64,000 bases of DNA from Panonychus citri (taxonomy: Eukaryota; Arthropoda; Arachnida; Trombidiformes; Tetranychidae): assembly GCF_014898815.1 (NCBI RefSeq), contig NW_026515540.1, forward strand, positions 930,001-994,000, read 5' to 3'. Shown here one piece after another: positions 35,620 through 47,245 of this stretch (position 1 is the first letter of the stretch; each line of letters begins with the position of its first letter). Both the position numbers and the translations under genes were made by a program. The notes under the pieces were generated by a model that had not been told where the DNA came from, did no database searches, and saw only the letters and a program-made list of their open reading frames with translations.

Positions 35620-38600
35620 ATTGAGACACTTTCTTTAATTTACTTTGAAAATTAATCCGATTTTAATCTGTCCATTAACAACAATTGAGATAGAAAACAG
35701 TTTGATTAACAATCAATCCAACCAAAAGGTAAATCGCATGTAGAACAAAAAAAAAGAAGAAACTGAAAGGCTTTTATTCCTGGTTGATATTCTTGAGTTG
35801 ACGAAATTGGGCAAGAAAAACTAATCAAATTGACTCCCAAGATTTAAAAGTAATCACCAAAATTAGAGGAAAAAAACTAATCAAAAAAAGAATAGAATTT
35901 AATTAGAAACAATTAACAGTCACAAGGAGTCACAACATGGAAAGAAAAGCAACTAAACTAACCGACAATCAGAATCCAAAACAGAAAATGGTAGTAACTC
36001 AATTCGCCGCTAGAACTCAAGTTACTTTTTCCTCTTTCGTTTTGTTGATTCTCTTTCTTTTCAAATTTTATCTTCTCTTTCTTTTATCTTCATCTTTTAT
36101 CTTCTTCTTCCAAATCAAGTGCAATTCTACAAGCAACAATATCTACAATTAGTCCATCAATTAGCCCAGTGGTTTTCTATTCTCCAACCATAATTAGTCA
36201 ACAGAAATTGGAATCGACCAAGCAAACATCATGTCCGCCATTTTTTTCCTTTGTTGATTTCATCCTTGATTAGTGATTTTAATTGTGATTAAATTAGTTA
36301 CTCATGGTTATTATTGTAGTTTAACCCTTGGGGAAGCTTCAAATTATCGGCTAAACACCAATTCGTAAGTAAACAATTAGTTGATTCTTTTTTGTTTTCT
36401 ATCTTCTATAATTCAATTTGATTCTTATTCTTTGTTATTTTTTTCTCTTTTTCTTTCTCTTCCATTTTATTTGTTTACCTTTAATTAGATTGATTTTTTT
36501 ATGCAATATAAATGTACCCAAAGGAGGAAAATATTTATCTTTTTTACCACCATAATCATGTAAATGTTGAATGATTATTCAATTCTATTCTATGGAATTA
36601 CCCATATTATCATGGTTACATTATTGGACAACAATCAATGGATCCACAGGGTTCAATCAAATTCATCACACATGTAACACATTATGAGAAAGGAGGAAAA
36701 TCACCTGATAATTTCTTTGGGTATTTAATCATTTCTGTAAATCTTAATTTGATTGATTTTCTCACATTTGTGACAATTTTTCATTCTAACAATTTAGTTT
36801 CATTACATACAGTACAAACTATTACAATTAAGAAATAAGGTAATCTATTATTATAGTTTAATGATTTCACTATTATGATCAATTGATTTTCTGATTGTAA
36901 TGTATAAAGTCAAGGACAATTTGTATTATTAGGATTAAGTTTACCTTTGTTAATCAATAGACTGTTGTTACTAAACACAAGCTAGAAAAAGACAATGAAA
37001 ATTGGAGGGAAAATTGATAATCAAATTTTACTTTTCTTTTATTCATTAATAATTGTTTACTGTTAATTAATTGCCTTTTTATTATTACTATCAGGTAACC
37101 AGAATGATTGTAATTATGGCTCAACTCATATCGGACGATAGCCTTGAAACTTTTTCTAATACTTCAGCGGTTCAATTACCTGGAATTTATATTTGGATAA
37201 AATCTATGAGATAGAGAGAAAGAGAGAGTTAAGGAAACAAATTACTTTCCATTTTGTTTTGAATTTGATGAACCTGAAGATACTTAGTAACTGTAACAAT
37301 TTACTGATTACTCTCTTCCTGATGAATCTAATGTTATGGTTAATGATGGTGATGACGAGCTGATGGTTGTCATTGATTGACAAATGAACGCATCTTTAAT
37401 GTTTATTGAACTTGAATAACAATCATATCAAAGTGCTCAAAGAGAGAGAGAGAGATGATCAAAAATCAGAATCAAGAATTGATGACAGGAAGATTATGTC
37501 ATTTAAAGTTAAGGTGGAAACAAGAAATGAGGGACTGATGAAGATACAGTCAGATTTGTACTAAGAACTTGAATTTTTACCTGATTTCTTGTGATCAAGA
37601 TGTCGACAAGATTCAAGTATGGTGACCGCGCTCTCAATAACCATTATCATCCAACACCAACATCATCATCATCATCAACCAAAACATCGTTGACTCTTCA
37701 TTACTAACTTGTAACTCTTACTTTCTCTTCAATTGGATTTGAATCAAAGTTTTTTTTTCTCTTTCAAGACTTCATTTTCTCCTTTCTTCCGGTTTCACTG
37801 GCCGATATAACTAAATTGTTGATTACTTTCAACTTATTAATTCAGTTATACAGTTTAACTGTTTACAAGTCTGATCTGTATAAACAATAGTATTTAAATG
37901 TTAATCCTGATACCTGAACATTGAGAATGACCAGAAACTTGATTACAGATTTACCTTTGATTGCTGCTACTTTAGTTCCCATCAAATTTGATTAACCTTT
38001 GATTACTTCATGTTACAATTTGATAAAATTTGTTAAATCGAAGGTTAATTTACTCATTTAATTAGCTGATTGTTACCTGTTCTTAAACCATGACCCTCAA
38101 AGTTTAACGGCATTGAAATCGATCAGCATTAATCTCTAATCAAATCAAAATGACCAAGAAACCTGATGATGATGATTTAAACTTAAATCAGCTTCTTGCT
38201 AACAATCAACGGGTGATAATTAAATTCAACATGAAAGGAGCAACAATTTAGCTGAACAATAATCCCGAAAAACAAAACTTAAAATTACAGTTATTAAAGT
38301 GACAATTTCCAATCAATTCACAAAAAAAGACTGAATTAAAAATCATTGGCCATGATTTAAAGTGATTGTTAAAAATTAAGTGTAACAATTAAGTCTAGAC
38401 TCTCATGATATTCATTTAATTGTTATACCGATATTATTGATTATTCATCAATTAGATTCATTTTTTTAAACTCAATTGTTTTATCAGAAAAATAATCAAT
38501 TACAAATGATATTGAAGGTTGTTAAATTTGATTAACTAAAAATTGCCCAATAAACAAATTGTTACAATACAATTGATCAAGGTAAACGTTTATAGCAATT

Positions 38601-39410
38601 AACTTAGCGATAAACTTTACACAATCAAATGGACAAAAAAAGAGATATTAAAATGTAACTAAAATGGTGATTAGTTTTCACTTAATCAAATATGATTGAG
38701 AAACAATTAACTAATCAGTATGAAGATAAATTTTCAAGGAAAAACGAAACCTTGAATTGTCAAATTGATACGGAATTAAATTTAATAAGATGCCTCTGAT
38801 TAGAAGGTGAATCCCCAAGGTTTAACAATTAAAGGTTGTTAATCAGCTCTTATAATCAACACTAATCTAAATTAATATTAATTATCGACATTAATTAATC
38901 ACAAATGACAAATTCAAATCCAAATGAAGCTTTTTAATAAAAAAAAACTCAAAAAGATAAACAAAAACAAATTAAGTTTCGTTAATTACTTCGGTACGGA
39001 GATTGACGGTCAATGGACGGAAAGTTAATTAACAGTTAATCGAGTTAATTGTTGAGTATTAGAGGTAAACCATATAATAATAAATTGTGTGTGTTCACAT
39101 TGATTGTTGATTAAATTATAAAGGATTTAAATTGTTGCCTATGGCCTTCAAATGACACCGATAGATATTTACTAATTTATAACTAATTAACTAATCTTGA
39201 AGGCTAATTGTTTGTAAATCAATAAATCTCATCAAATGATAAACATACATATTAGTTTATCAACTGTTTATGATTATGATTGCGATTCACGATTTGTAAT
39301 AATTTACAATCAAGAAAACATAAAAATAAGAACGAAGTTGATTAACTATTTAAACTATTCATTAAATTGCGACCTTCTTAATACTTTGGCTAATCAACAA
39401 TTAATCGTCT

Positions 39411-39444
39411 TCATGATCAACTATTAAATTGTTGTTGATCATGA
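39411..39444. repeat. Perfect 11-bp inverted repeat
   Basis: TCATGATCAAC (39411-39421) is mirrored at 39434-39444 across a 12-nt loop. Confidence 0.6.
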
Positions 39445-41160
39445 TTAGTGTTTTTGTTTTGTGTGTTTTTCAAGAACACGCACTTATTACAATCAGTAAA
39501 TTGTTTCTTCCGGATTTAATGATGATTAAGGAATCACCATGCAATTAGGTCAACTTTTCATTGGTTAAATTGTTGTTTCTTTTTGTATTAAATTAACTCT
39601 TAATTTCACCTTGATATGTTTTATATATTAAATTAAAAGGTTAACCAGGTAAAAGGTTACTTGATGATAATCAGGAAATGATTTAGTTAATTGTTTAGAA
39701 AGTAAAAAACTAAAAAGAGTCAAAAAGCTTAATCACTTGTTAAGATTAATTTAAATTGTACAATTAACCAAAAAAAAACAAAAATTAAAAAACTTTTCAC
39801 TTTCCATCAAAATCTTGACAATTTTTTTTACATTCATTTGTTTTTGTTTGTATTTAATTGTTGTTAATCAAATATTATTTATTATTATTATTCATTTATC
39901 ATTTAATAATCATGTTAAATAGGGTCAACTTTTTGATTCAGTGTCAAGACCACAGGTCAATTGATTTTAAACAATTAAAGGTCAAAATTGATACAAAATA
40001 CTGAAAAATTTTATCCCAATTTTTGATTTCATGTTGGAAATATTTAATTGTTAATTATATTGTTAAATTGTTCAGTTATTAACTTACTTGATCAATCTGA
40101 TAGACCATAAAGTTAACTATTATTTAATGAATACTTCAATTAAATTATTGTTGTTGATTAGACTCAAGGTTAAGGTTATTACAATCATATTTTATTATAT
40201 TTGATTAAGATTATTTAATAGCTAAATTGATACTAATTCATATTAATAATTCATTATTCTGAATTACTATCATTTCAGATCAGAGATGAAGATCAAATGA
40301 ATCAGTCAAATCTTGTTATACTGGACTGGAACTCATTGGAATACCCTGTATTAGTTGATTTGGTTCTAATGACCAAACGTTTTAATTGTAATTGAATATC
40401 AATTGTAAAAGTAATTGTAACGTTGGTTAACCAATCAAGATATAAATTCAGTTTTAATCATGAAGAAACCGCCACAAGAAAATGCAACATCCTTTTTATC
40501 AATTCGTTGGGTGAACAATTTAATTTAATCAAAAGACAATTGAAAGGTAATCACAATTAACTTTTTAGATACAAATATTATCCTTTTACTATCCAATGTT
40601 AATTGTGGTTCCATCGTTGATTGATTCATTCAATTTCAAGAGCTGCTATCATGTAATTTTCATATCATGACTAGAAATGAACTAATTATCAATTAGATCA
40701 TTTTAAATTGAAACAAACGAATTGAATTTTGTCCCGATTGATGTGAATGTAACAATAAGTGGATTAGTTGATTGTTGAATGTCACTATAATTGTTATATC
40801 GGTGTTGTTAATATCTGTTCATTGTTGCAATTTGCCAATAACTTCAACTTTCAGATTAAACTTTTCTCGAAGTTGAACAAAAAGTTTTTACAATTTCTTA
40901 TATTGTAAACACGATTGAAACGATCCAACGTTTAAATTGTTCAATATTTAGAAAAATTAATCTGAAAACTTTTACAACTGATTAACTTGTTGATTAAGAA
41001 ATAGTCGGAAATGATTTAGTTAAATTTAAATATATAATTGTTAACAATTAATTGCGTTTAAAAATAAATAAAAGCTATGGGGTTGGTTACATTATAAAAA
41101 GATTTAGATTTAACTTGTGAATTAATTGTTGATTGCAATTACAAGAGACAAGTAGCTGGA

Positions 41161-41202
41161 AATTTTGATGATAAAAGTTAGTTAATTGTTATCATCAAAA
41201 TT
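41161..41202. repeat. Perfect 14-bp inverted repeat near 3' end of NPC1-like 2
   Basis: AATTTTGATGATAA (41161-41174) is mirrored exactly at 41189-41202 across a 14-nt loop. It lies about 190 bp beyond the stop codon of NPC1-like paralogue 2 and may be transcribed as a 3' UTR hairpin. Confidence 0.6.
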
Positions 41203-41388
41203 GAGATTCTCAAGAATTTTCTTTGCTTATTTACAATAAATGCATGATGACGATGATGATGATGATCTACATACACAATTAATTTAAATTGCTCGTAAGT
41301 CTTTGTGTCTATTGCAAAATGGAAAAACAAAATTAACAAAAAAAAACTAAACATTTAAAAGTCTACAAATTAAATTGCTGATAAACAA

Positions 41389-44300
41389 TTAGGTTGATTG
41401 TGCATTCTGGTTATCAGATGAATCTGTCTGTTGGTATTTGATTGCTTTGAGTTGGTAAGATGATGAAGATGATTTAATGTCAACCAATGAAAGTCGCTGT
41501 TCGTCAAATGGTGGACCAATTATGCTCAATAATACCGGAAGGAAAATTAGACTATGTAATGTACCCAAGACGATAATTCCAAGGTACATTCGGAAATAGA
41601 ATATTTGGAAAATTTTCGATTTAGCAAAGGCTAAAACCAAGATACCACAATCGGTTAATGTGATACCGGAAAGAATCTGTTACATGGGATAGAAAAGAAG
41701 AAGGAAAAAAGTGTCTCGTTAGTAATTAAAATTAATTGTATCATAATCATTGATAAAATGAACAAGTATTCAGTTAACTTCGTGTACTATCAATATTAAT
41801 GAAAGGGTGTGACACCTTAGGAGTTTACACAGGAAGAGGAGGAGCAGATGAAGAGTGGGGAAAATGGATTCATTAATGTTAACAATTTGATCGATAAATT
41901 TTTTCATCTTATTTGATAACTGAATGTCTATGATACAATTGTAGTAAATTGTTGTACATTGACGTGTAGTAATAGCGAGTTACACCCTTAATTGGATTAA
42001 GGGTGTACTCTTAATTTGGTTTATTTGATTGTCTGATTAATAGATGAGACTAATTACTCTTAAATTGACCAACTGGTTAAAAGAAGAGACAAAAAAAACA
42101 AAAAAGTTGTGGTTCTAATTAAATTAGTTAATTAAGATGTGATCAGGGTATTGAAGAAAATCAATTTAACAAATAACCTTTTCATTGTTTACTATTATTA
42201 ATAATATGATTGTGACAAGAACGAAGATAAGTTGATCAATTATCAATTAAATTTGATATCTCAGGTGAATTAGATTGTTAGTAACCTTGACATGTTTGAT
42301 GATTAGTAAATCAATTTATCGATCAAATGGAATAAACAATTTTAATAATTATTGTCTATCAAGTGAAGATGTTATTTATTAATACTTACAGAACTGCCCA
42401 TTGTTGATAAGGCTTCATGAGCTCTTTGCATTCGAGTTGCTGCCGGAGAGATGATATAAGATCTTACAAGATGAGAACAAAATTCAACCGATATTCCAAC
42501 GCCCTAGATGATTAAAGATAATTAAAGTTGATTGTTTAAAATATTATTACTCCTTCTTCTTTATAATGGTAAAATTAAGGCTGATTAACTATCTGAAAAC
42601 TTACCACAACTAAATTAACAAGTGAGATTGCATTTAATGATATATCCCACCAATACATCATACCCATTAAGTTAATTATTATCATGAGAATTGTAAATGC
42701 TACGATAATTGCTGAATAAAAGTCAAGGCCAAAAAATAGATAAGTAACTATGAAAACTGCTCCGATCGAAAGGCTTAAACTTCGAGCGGTATCTCCCCAC
42801 ATAGTTAAATATTGTTCGTAAAAAACATCGGCAAAACTATAAGTTCGTACTGACGAAGTTGTCATACCATCCGTTTGTAGCTTTTCGGTCAATTTAGCGG
42901 CAATTTGACGGGAAACCCGAAGAGATTCATAGAAATCTTTCGATGTTTTCAAAGGTTTAAGATATAACATTAAATAAGATGGACCAGGTTTAATATAACC
43001 TCTGTGATCGGTGGTTAATTTGACTGAATTTGAGAATTGAGCTTTACCAGCGAGTAAACAATCCTCATTTGGAATGTGGTTCAAAAAGAAAGGTAAATAT
43101 TTATCGAACTCTTCACCCATGGGACGAATTCTAGTATTACTGAGACATGATTCACATTCGATATTATTACCCAGGCACTGAGAACCATTTTCGTATTTTT
43201 TACAACAAGTATCACCTCGCAGATATTGATTATAATCTGTTAACCAAAATGAGGGACGTGAAGCAAGATAACTCGTTTGGGTTTCGCTTGCAAAGTGGCT
43301 CAATATTTTGAGAATAGAATCACGATCACATGTTGAATCACCACACAGACGATTTTGAGCCACTGGGTTTGAATAGTTGTAACCATCGGTAATCATGAAG
43401 TAGACTGGAGGGCCAACGTGTAAGTAGTCTTTGTAGAAGGCGAAAAAGTCATTCATATAAGAATCGTCAGGTAATAGTACCTCTTGCTCTAGGCCAATGT
43501 GAATACGATCAAGGCAGATGATTGATGAGCAAAACCAGCCACCGAAGATGAGCAACACAATGTAACGTGAAGTGTCTTTCAGGAGTAATGGTGAGTATAT
43601 CTCATGAAAGAAACTATGGATTACACCACCATTTATAACTTGAGATGTTGATTTCGTCGATTTGGGCGCTTTTATACAACAGAAAACATCTAGACGATTA
43701 GATGTTTGTCGACGAGTGTCAAGAACAAATATCGACAAGAAACAAGTCATTTGAAGGACGAAATTTATCACCAAAGCGACAGCAGCATAAAGAGCGAAGA
43801 TACGAACTGCTGGCATTGGTGTTAATGCACCAATAAAGAAACAACTTGACATTGATAGAGATGATAGTAACATACTTGGTGCGATTTCACCAACAACACG
43901 TCCGATTTGTTCATTAATTGTTTCATCTTGTCGCCGTTCATCTCGTTGAAATGTTTGTACCAATATGAAAATATTGTCAACACCAACAGCCAATACCAAG
44001 AATGGAATGACCTCAACGATAATCAGTGTCGCTGAAACACCCAAGAAGAAAAAGAAACCAAGTGATGATAAAACCGAAAGTAACACAATCAACACTCCAA
44101 CAAAACCCAAAGTGAATCGAGCGTCAACAAGTAAAGTGCTGATATTTGAATTTTCCCCGAGAGCAAGAAGAATATAAATAAACATAATTATATAAGAAAC
44201 TGCGATTGTAACAATATCCGATTGACTTTGCCGGTCGATTTCATCTTCGATTGACTTTTCAGCCTTAAAGGCGATTTTCATACTAGAATTTGAATAATTT

Positions 44301-46342
44301 CTAACCAAATTGATGAAACCTTCTTCCCAAGCAATCGTGTCAGAGGTAAGTTGTGAATCGTTAAAGTTATTTACAGGGAAAGTGATTACTAATGCTTGAG
44401 CTTTTCTGAAGTCTTCATCAGAAAAACCACCGAGAGTTGCTTCAGGATATAGCAAAGGTATTGAGCCTTTTTTCATACACAAAAATTTTCCATTATTCTC
44501 AGCCGTTGGATTGCTCGGACAAGTAGCTACTTTGTAAAGATAATTTTCATCGTCAATTTCTTGAGGATCGTCAAAAAAGTAGGTGAAAATACTCTGAGTG
44601 GCACAACTTGTTCCTAACGGTTTAACACAAATATCTTGTAAGGTCACATCATGATCTCCATTGGTCACTTTTAAATTTTCTATCTCCTTTTGCAAAACAA
44701 GAACATCTTTTAAAAATTGTCTCCTAAATGCTGGACCAAAAAGATCAGATTTTGTTTTCCCATTGTTGAAATAATTTCCTTGGAAAAATGTTTTATCCGT
44801 TGGAGAAACAATTATCATCTCGATTCGGAAAAACTTTCCGAAATTTGATTGGAAATATTCCAGATCAGATCGAGCTTGACTTCCAGAGGCGACCCATAGA
44901 TCAACTGGATCGGTGGTCACTTTAATTGTTGACAAACCAGAGGCTAAAATTAGAGATGCGATCAAAGAGATGATCATGATTGGAATAGGTCGGTCGGCGA
45001 CATATTTTCCCCAAATTGTGAACCATTTCTCGAAAAATAACTCGAAACGTAATCCAAGACTCAATTTTTCACTTTGTGTTGATTTAGCACTAAGAAGTAA
45101 CTCAGGCAATTGAGACGATGAGTTGACGGAGGGTAAAGGGCCAGTGTAATTATCTTATTAAGAAAAAAGAGAAATTAGTAAGAGGAAAGGAAGAGTTAAA
45201 AAAGAGATTGATTTGAATTAATTATTACTTACGATCAAATGATTTGTTTTTCTTGAAAAATAGATTAGTGAAATAGGCTGAGGTGATGATTAAAATGATA
45301 GCGTAAAGTAAATAACCAATAACAGCGGCTCCTCTTTGACCTAAGATGGTGAAAGGTTCGGGTGGTGGTGGTAATTTACGAGCACTTCGAGGTAGAATGT
45401 CAATAGCACAGGTTTGTTCACAATCGGCGCAACTACATGGATCAAATCCTAAGCCGATACTCTTGTGACAAGGTGTGGCTTGAGCTGACATTGGGTAAAA
45501 GGATTGACCATCAGGTGATTTAATCTCAGTGTCAGAGGTTAAAGTAAAATTTATCTGGACGGGTGAATGGCCTCCCGAAAGAAATGAAGTTCCCATGAAA
45601 TCTAACCACTTTCTGTAGGTACACTCATCCCCATCATCCACAACTCCACACATGAGTGAAAGTGCTGTCAACCCAAGAGGTGTTTGGACGGATTTACATG
45701 ACTTTTGAAGGCCTTCAGCAAATGATTGAGACATAAAATAGGTGGCATTTTGTACCTGAAGCTTTGCCGGTTTTGAAGAAACCTTGAGAGTTTTAGTCAC
45801 ATTTAAAAATTCACTCTGACGAGGTGAACATGTCATTTGACAGAAAATTTGCTTCCAATTTTCAAAACACGATGGACATCGGGAGAGTAACTGTGTAGGC
45901 GTTTCGTAAGATTTTTCTAGTGCATCAATTTGCTCTGGTGTACAACAAACTGATGGATTTTCATTTTCAATGAAAAATGAAGGACACAAATCTTTCAAAA
46001 GACTTCTATAGTTTAAGTCTACCAGAGGTTCTGGTACATGAGGTTTATAACAAGGAATCGGTGATTGAAATGTTCCACCATGACCACAAATACCACCGAG
46101 AACACATTTGCCCTGAGAAGATGTTGGCGGTAACTTAGTGACAGGAACAACTTGACTAAACTCACCGGTAACAAGCTAAGAACCACCAATCATTAAAAGA
46201 ACAGAGAAAGAATAAAAATCATGAGTAATTAAGAAAGATGAAGAATAAAAATAGAATAGAATGTAAAATGTAAATAAAATGTCTTACCTTGAAAATTACA
46301 AGAATATATGTAATAATAGAAACGATAGATTTTGAGTCCATA
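41389..46342 (-). CDS. NPC1-like sterol transporter, paralogue 2
   Basis: Second NPC1 homologue, about 1315 residues when joined (human NPC1 is 1278). Minus-strand exons: 46342-46288, 46175-45233, 45153-42605, 42503-42390 and 41676-41389. Order of parts: hydrophobic leader, Cys-rich N-terminal sterol domain, first span (VIGYLLYAIILIITSAYF), second luminal loop, sterol-sensing domain (IVTIAVSYIIMFIYILLALG onward), third luminal loop, and C-terminal spans with GITLTDCG and FQIFYFRMYLG. Exons 2-5 are open and in phase. Exon 1 has one T too many in a TTTT run (about 46321), so ATG 46342 is out of frame with exon 2. With one base less the leader would be a normal signal peptide. No LLNF-type C-terminal signal is present, so surface or gut localisation like insect NPC1b is possible (inference). 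Confidence 0.92.
41677..42389. other. Intron of NPC1-like paralogue 2
   Basis: 713-bp intron between the last two coding exons; its counterpart in paralogue 1 is 83 bp. It contains a near-palindrome AAGGGTGTGACACCTT at about 41803-41818 and a tight hairpin listed separately. Confidence 0.55.
41981..42007. repeat. Perfect 12-bp stem, 3-nt loop hairpin in NPC1-like intron
   Basis: TACACCCTTAAT (41981-41992), loop TGG, then ATTAAGGGTGTA (41996-42007). It is GC-richer than its surroundings. Confidence 0.7.
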
Positions 46343-46857
46343 TTGAACAACCAACATGAAGCAATAGTTCTTTATTAAATGGTTATGAAAACAGTTCCAT
46401 TAACAGCTCTCAAATCGAAGGCAATAAAACAATTAAACCAAATGAGTGAAGAACAGAAAAAGAAACAACTAAATCATCAAATAAAAAGAGAGTAACAATT
46501 AACCATCAAGACTCATCTTCCCACAGACAATGACTAATCTTCAGCTGCTCTCAATGCAACTTCGTTTTAGTTGGCGAATTTGCCACCAGGGGAAATTCTT
46601 TACTTTGATTGACCCTCTTTCTTTTTTCTCTTTCGCAGTTTCAACCTGAATTAACTGAACTTCTTTCAGGATGATGAATATAAACACCAAGTACCAGTAA
46701 GAAGAAGGAAAATGAAAATTTATAAGCAAATTGAATTGAAGAATAGAAAATTTTACACAAAGAAAATATCGATTTTGTTTTAGAATTTGAAGAAAAATAT
46801 TGATCGAACTTCTATCCAACATATTAAATAACGTTTGGAACGCATTTTTTATATCGA
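46343..46857. other. Upstream region of NPC1-like 2, before tRNA-Pro
   Basis: 515 bp with no gene supported. It includes the presumed promoter of the minus-strand NPC1-like paralogue 2. The minus frame at 46541-46822 has no domain or splice context. Confidence 0.5.
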
Positions 46858-46929
46858 GGCCTGATGGTCTAGGGGTATGATTCTCGCTTTGGGTGCGAGA
46901 GGTCCCGGGTTCAAATCCCGGTCAGGCCC
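46858..46929 (+). tRNA. tRNA-Pro (anticodon UGG)
   Basis: 72-nt cloverleaf. Acceptor stem GGCCTGA pairs with TCAGGCC, with discriminator C. The D-arm contains TGGTCTAGGGGTATGA (A-box). The anticodon stem CTCGC/GCGAG encloses loop TTTGGGT, with anticodon TGG at 46890-46892. The T-arm has GGTTCAAATCC (B-box). There is no intron and no encoded CCA, as expected for a eukaryotic nuclear tRNA. A T-run follows at 46936-46940 (CTCTTTTTG) as a Pol III terminator. Confidence 0.97.
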
Positions 46930-46935
46930 GGACTC

Positions 46936-46940
46936 TTTTT
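46936..46940 (+). terminator. Pol III terminator of tRNA-Pro
   Basis: First run of at least four T after the tRNA 3' end, 7 nt downstream. Confidence 0.7.
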
Positions 46941-47245
46941 GTTGATCATCGATTTGATGGAATTGAAAATTTTATCAAATGAGAATTTTATTTTGTAGTT
47001 ATTTTTGTTTATACTTTTTAAAAAGGCTTACAAGGAGAGAGAAATATTTTTTTGAAAGAAAAGAAGATAAAGTTGTGTGTGAGAGAGAAATTGGATAGAT
47101 ATTGAGAGAGAGAGAGAGATTTGAAATAAAGAACAAGGAGTGAAGTGGAAAAAAAGAGAATGCGAAAAAAGGAGAGAAAAAAGAGATGAAGAGAGAGAGA
47201 GAGATAGATAGAGAAAAGTAGATTTGACATTATGGACAATAAATA

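Larger units (their letters stand above)
35620..41388. other. 5.8 kb AT-rich interval between NPC1-like paralogues
   Basis: No gene that I can support. A possible micro-exon at about 36320-36364 (after TTATTGTAG, before GTAAGT) has no partners. GCCGCCATTTT-like sequence occurs near 36230 (TCCGCCATTTTTTT), reminiscent of a YY1 or Pho site. Short (GA)n runs lie near 37215 and 37440. Two perfect inverted repeats are listed separately. The part next to 35619 is the promoter side of paralogue 1. Confidence 0.5.

Noticed and set aside
36320..36364. 45-nt exon-like segment with TTATTGTAG and GTAAGT borders
   Set aside because: No joinable partner exon upstream or downstream.
41803..41818. AAGGGTGTGACACCTT as an ecdysone-response-like inverted repeat
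   Set aside because: Half-sites do not match RGGTCA and the spacing is wrong; left as a plain near-palindrome.
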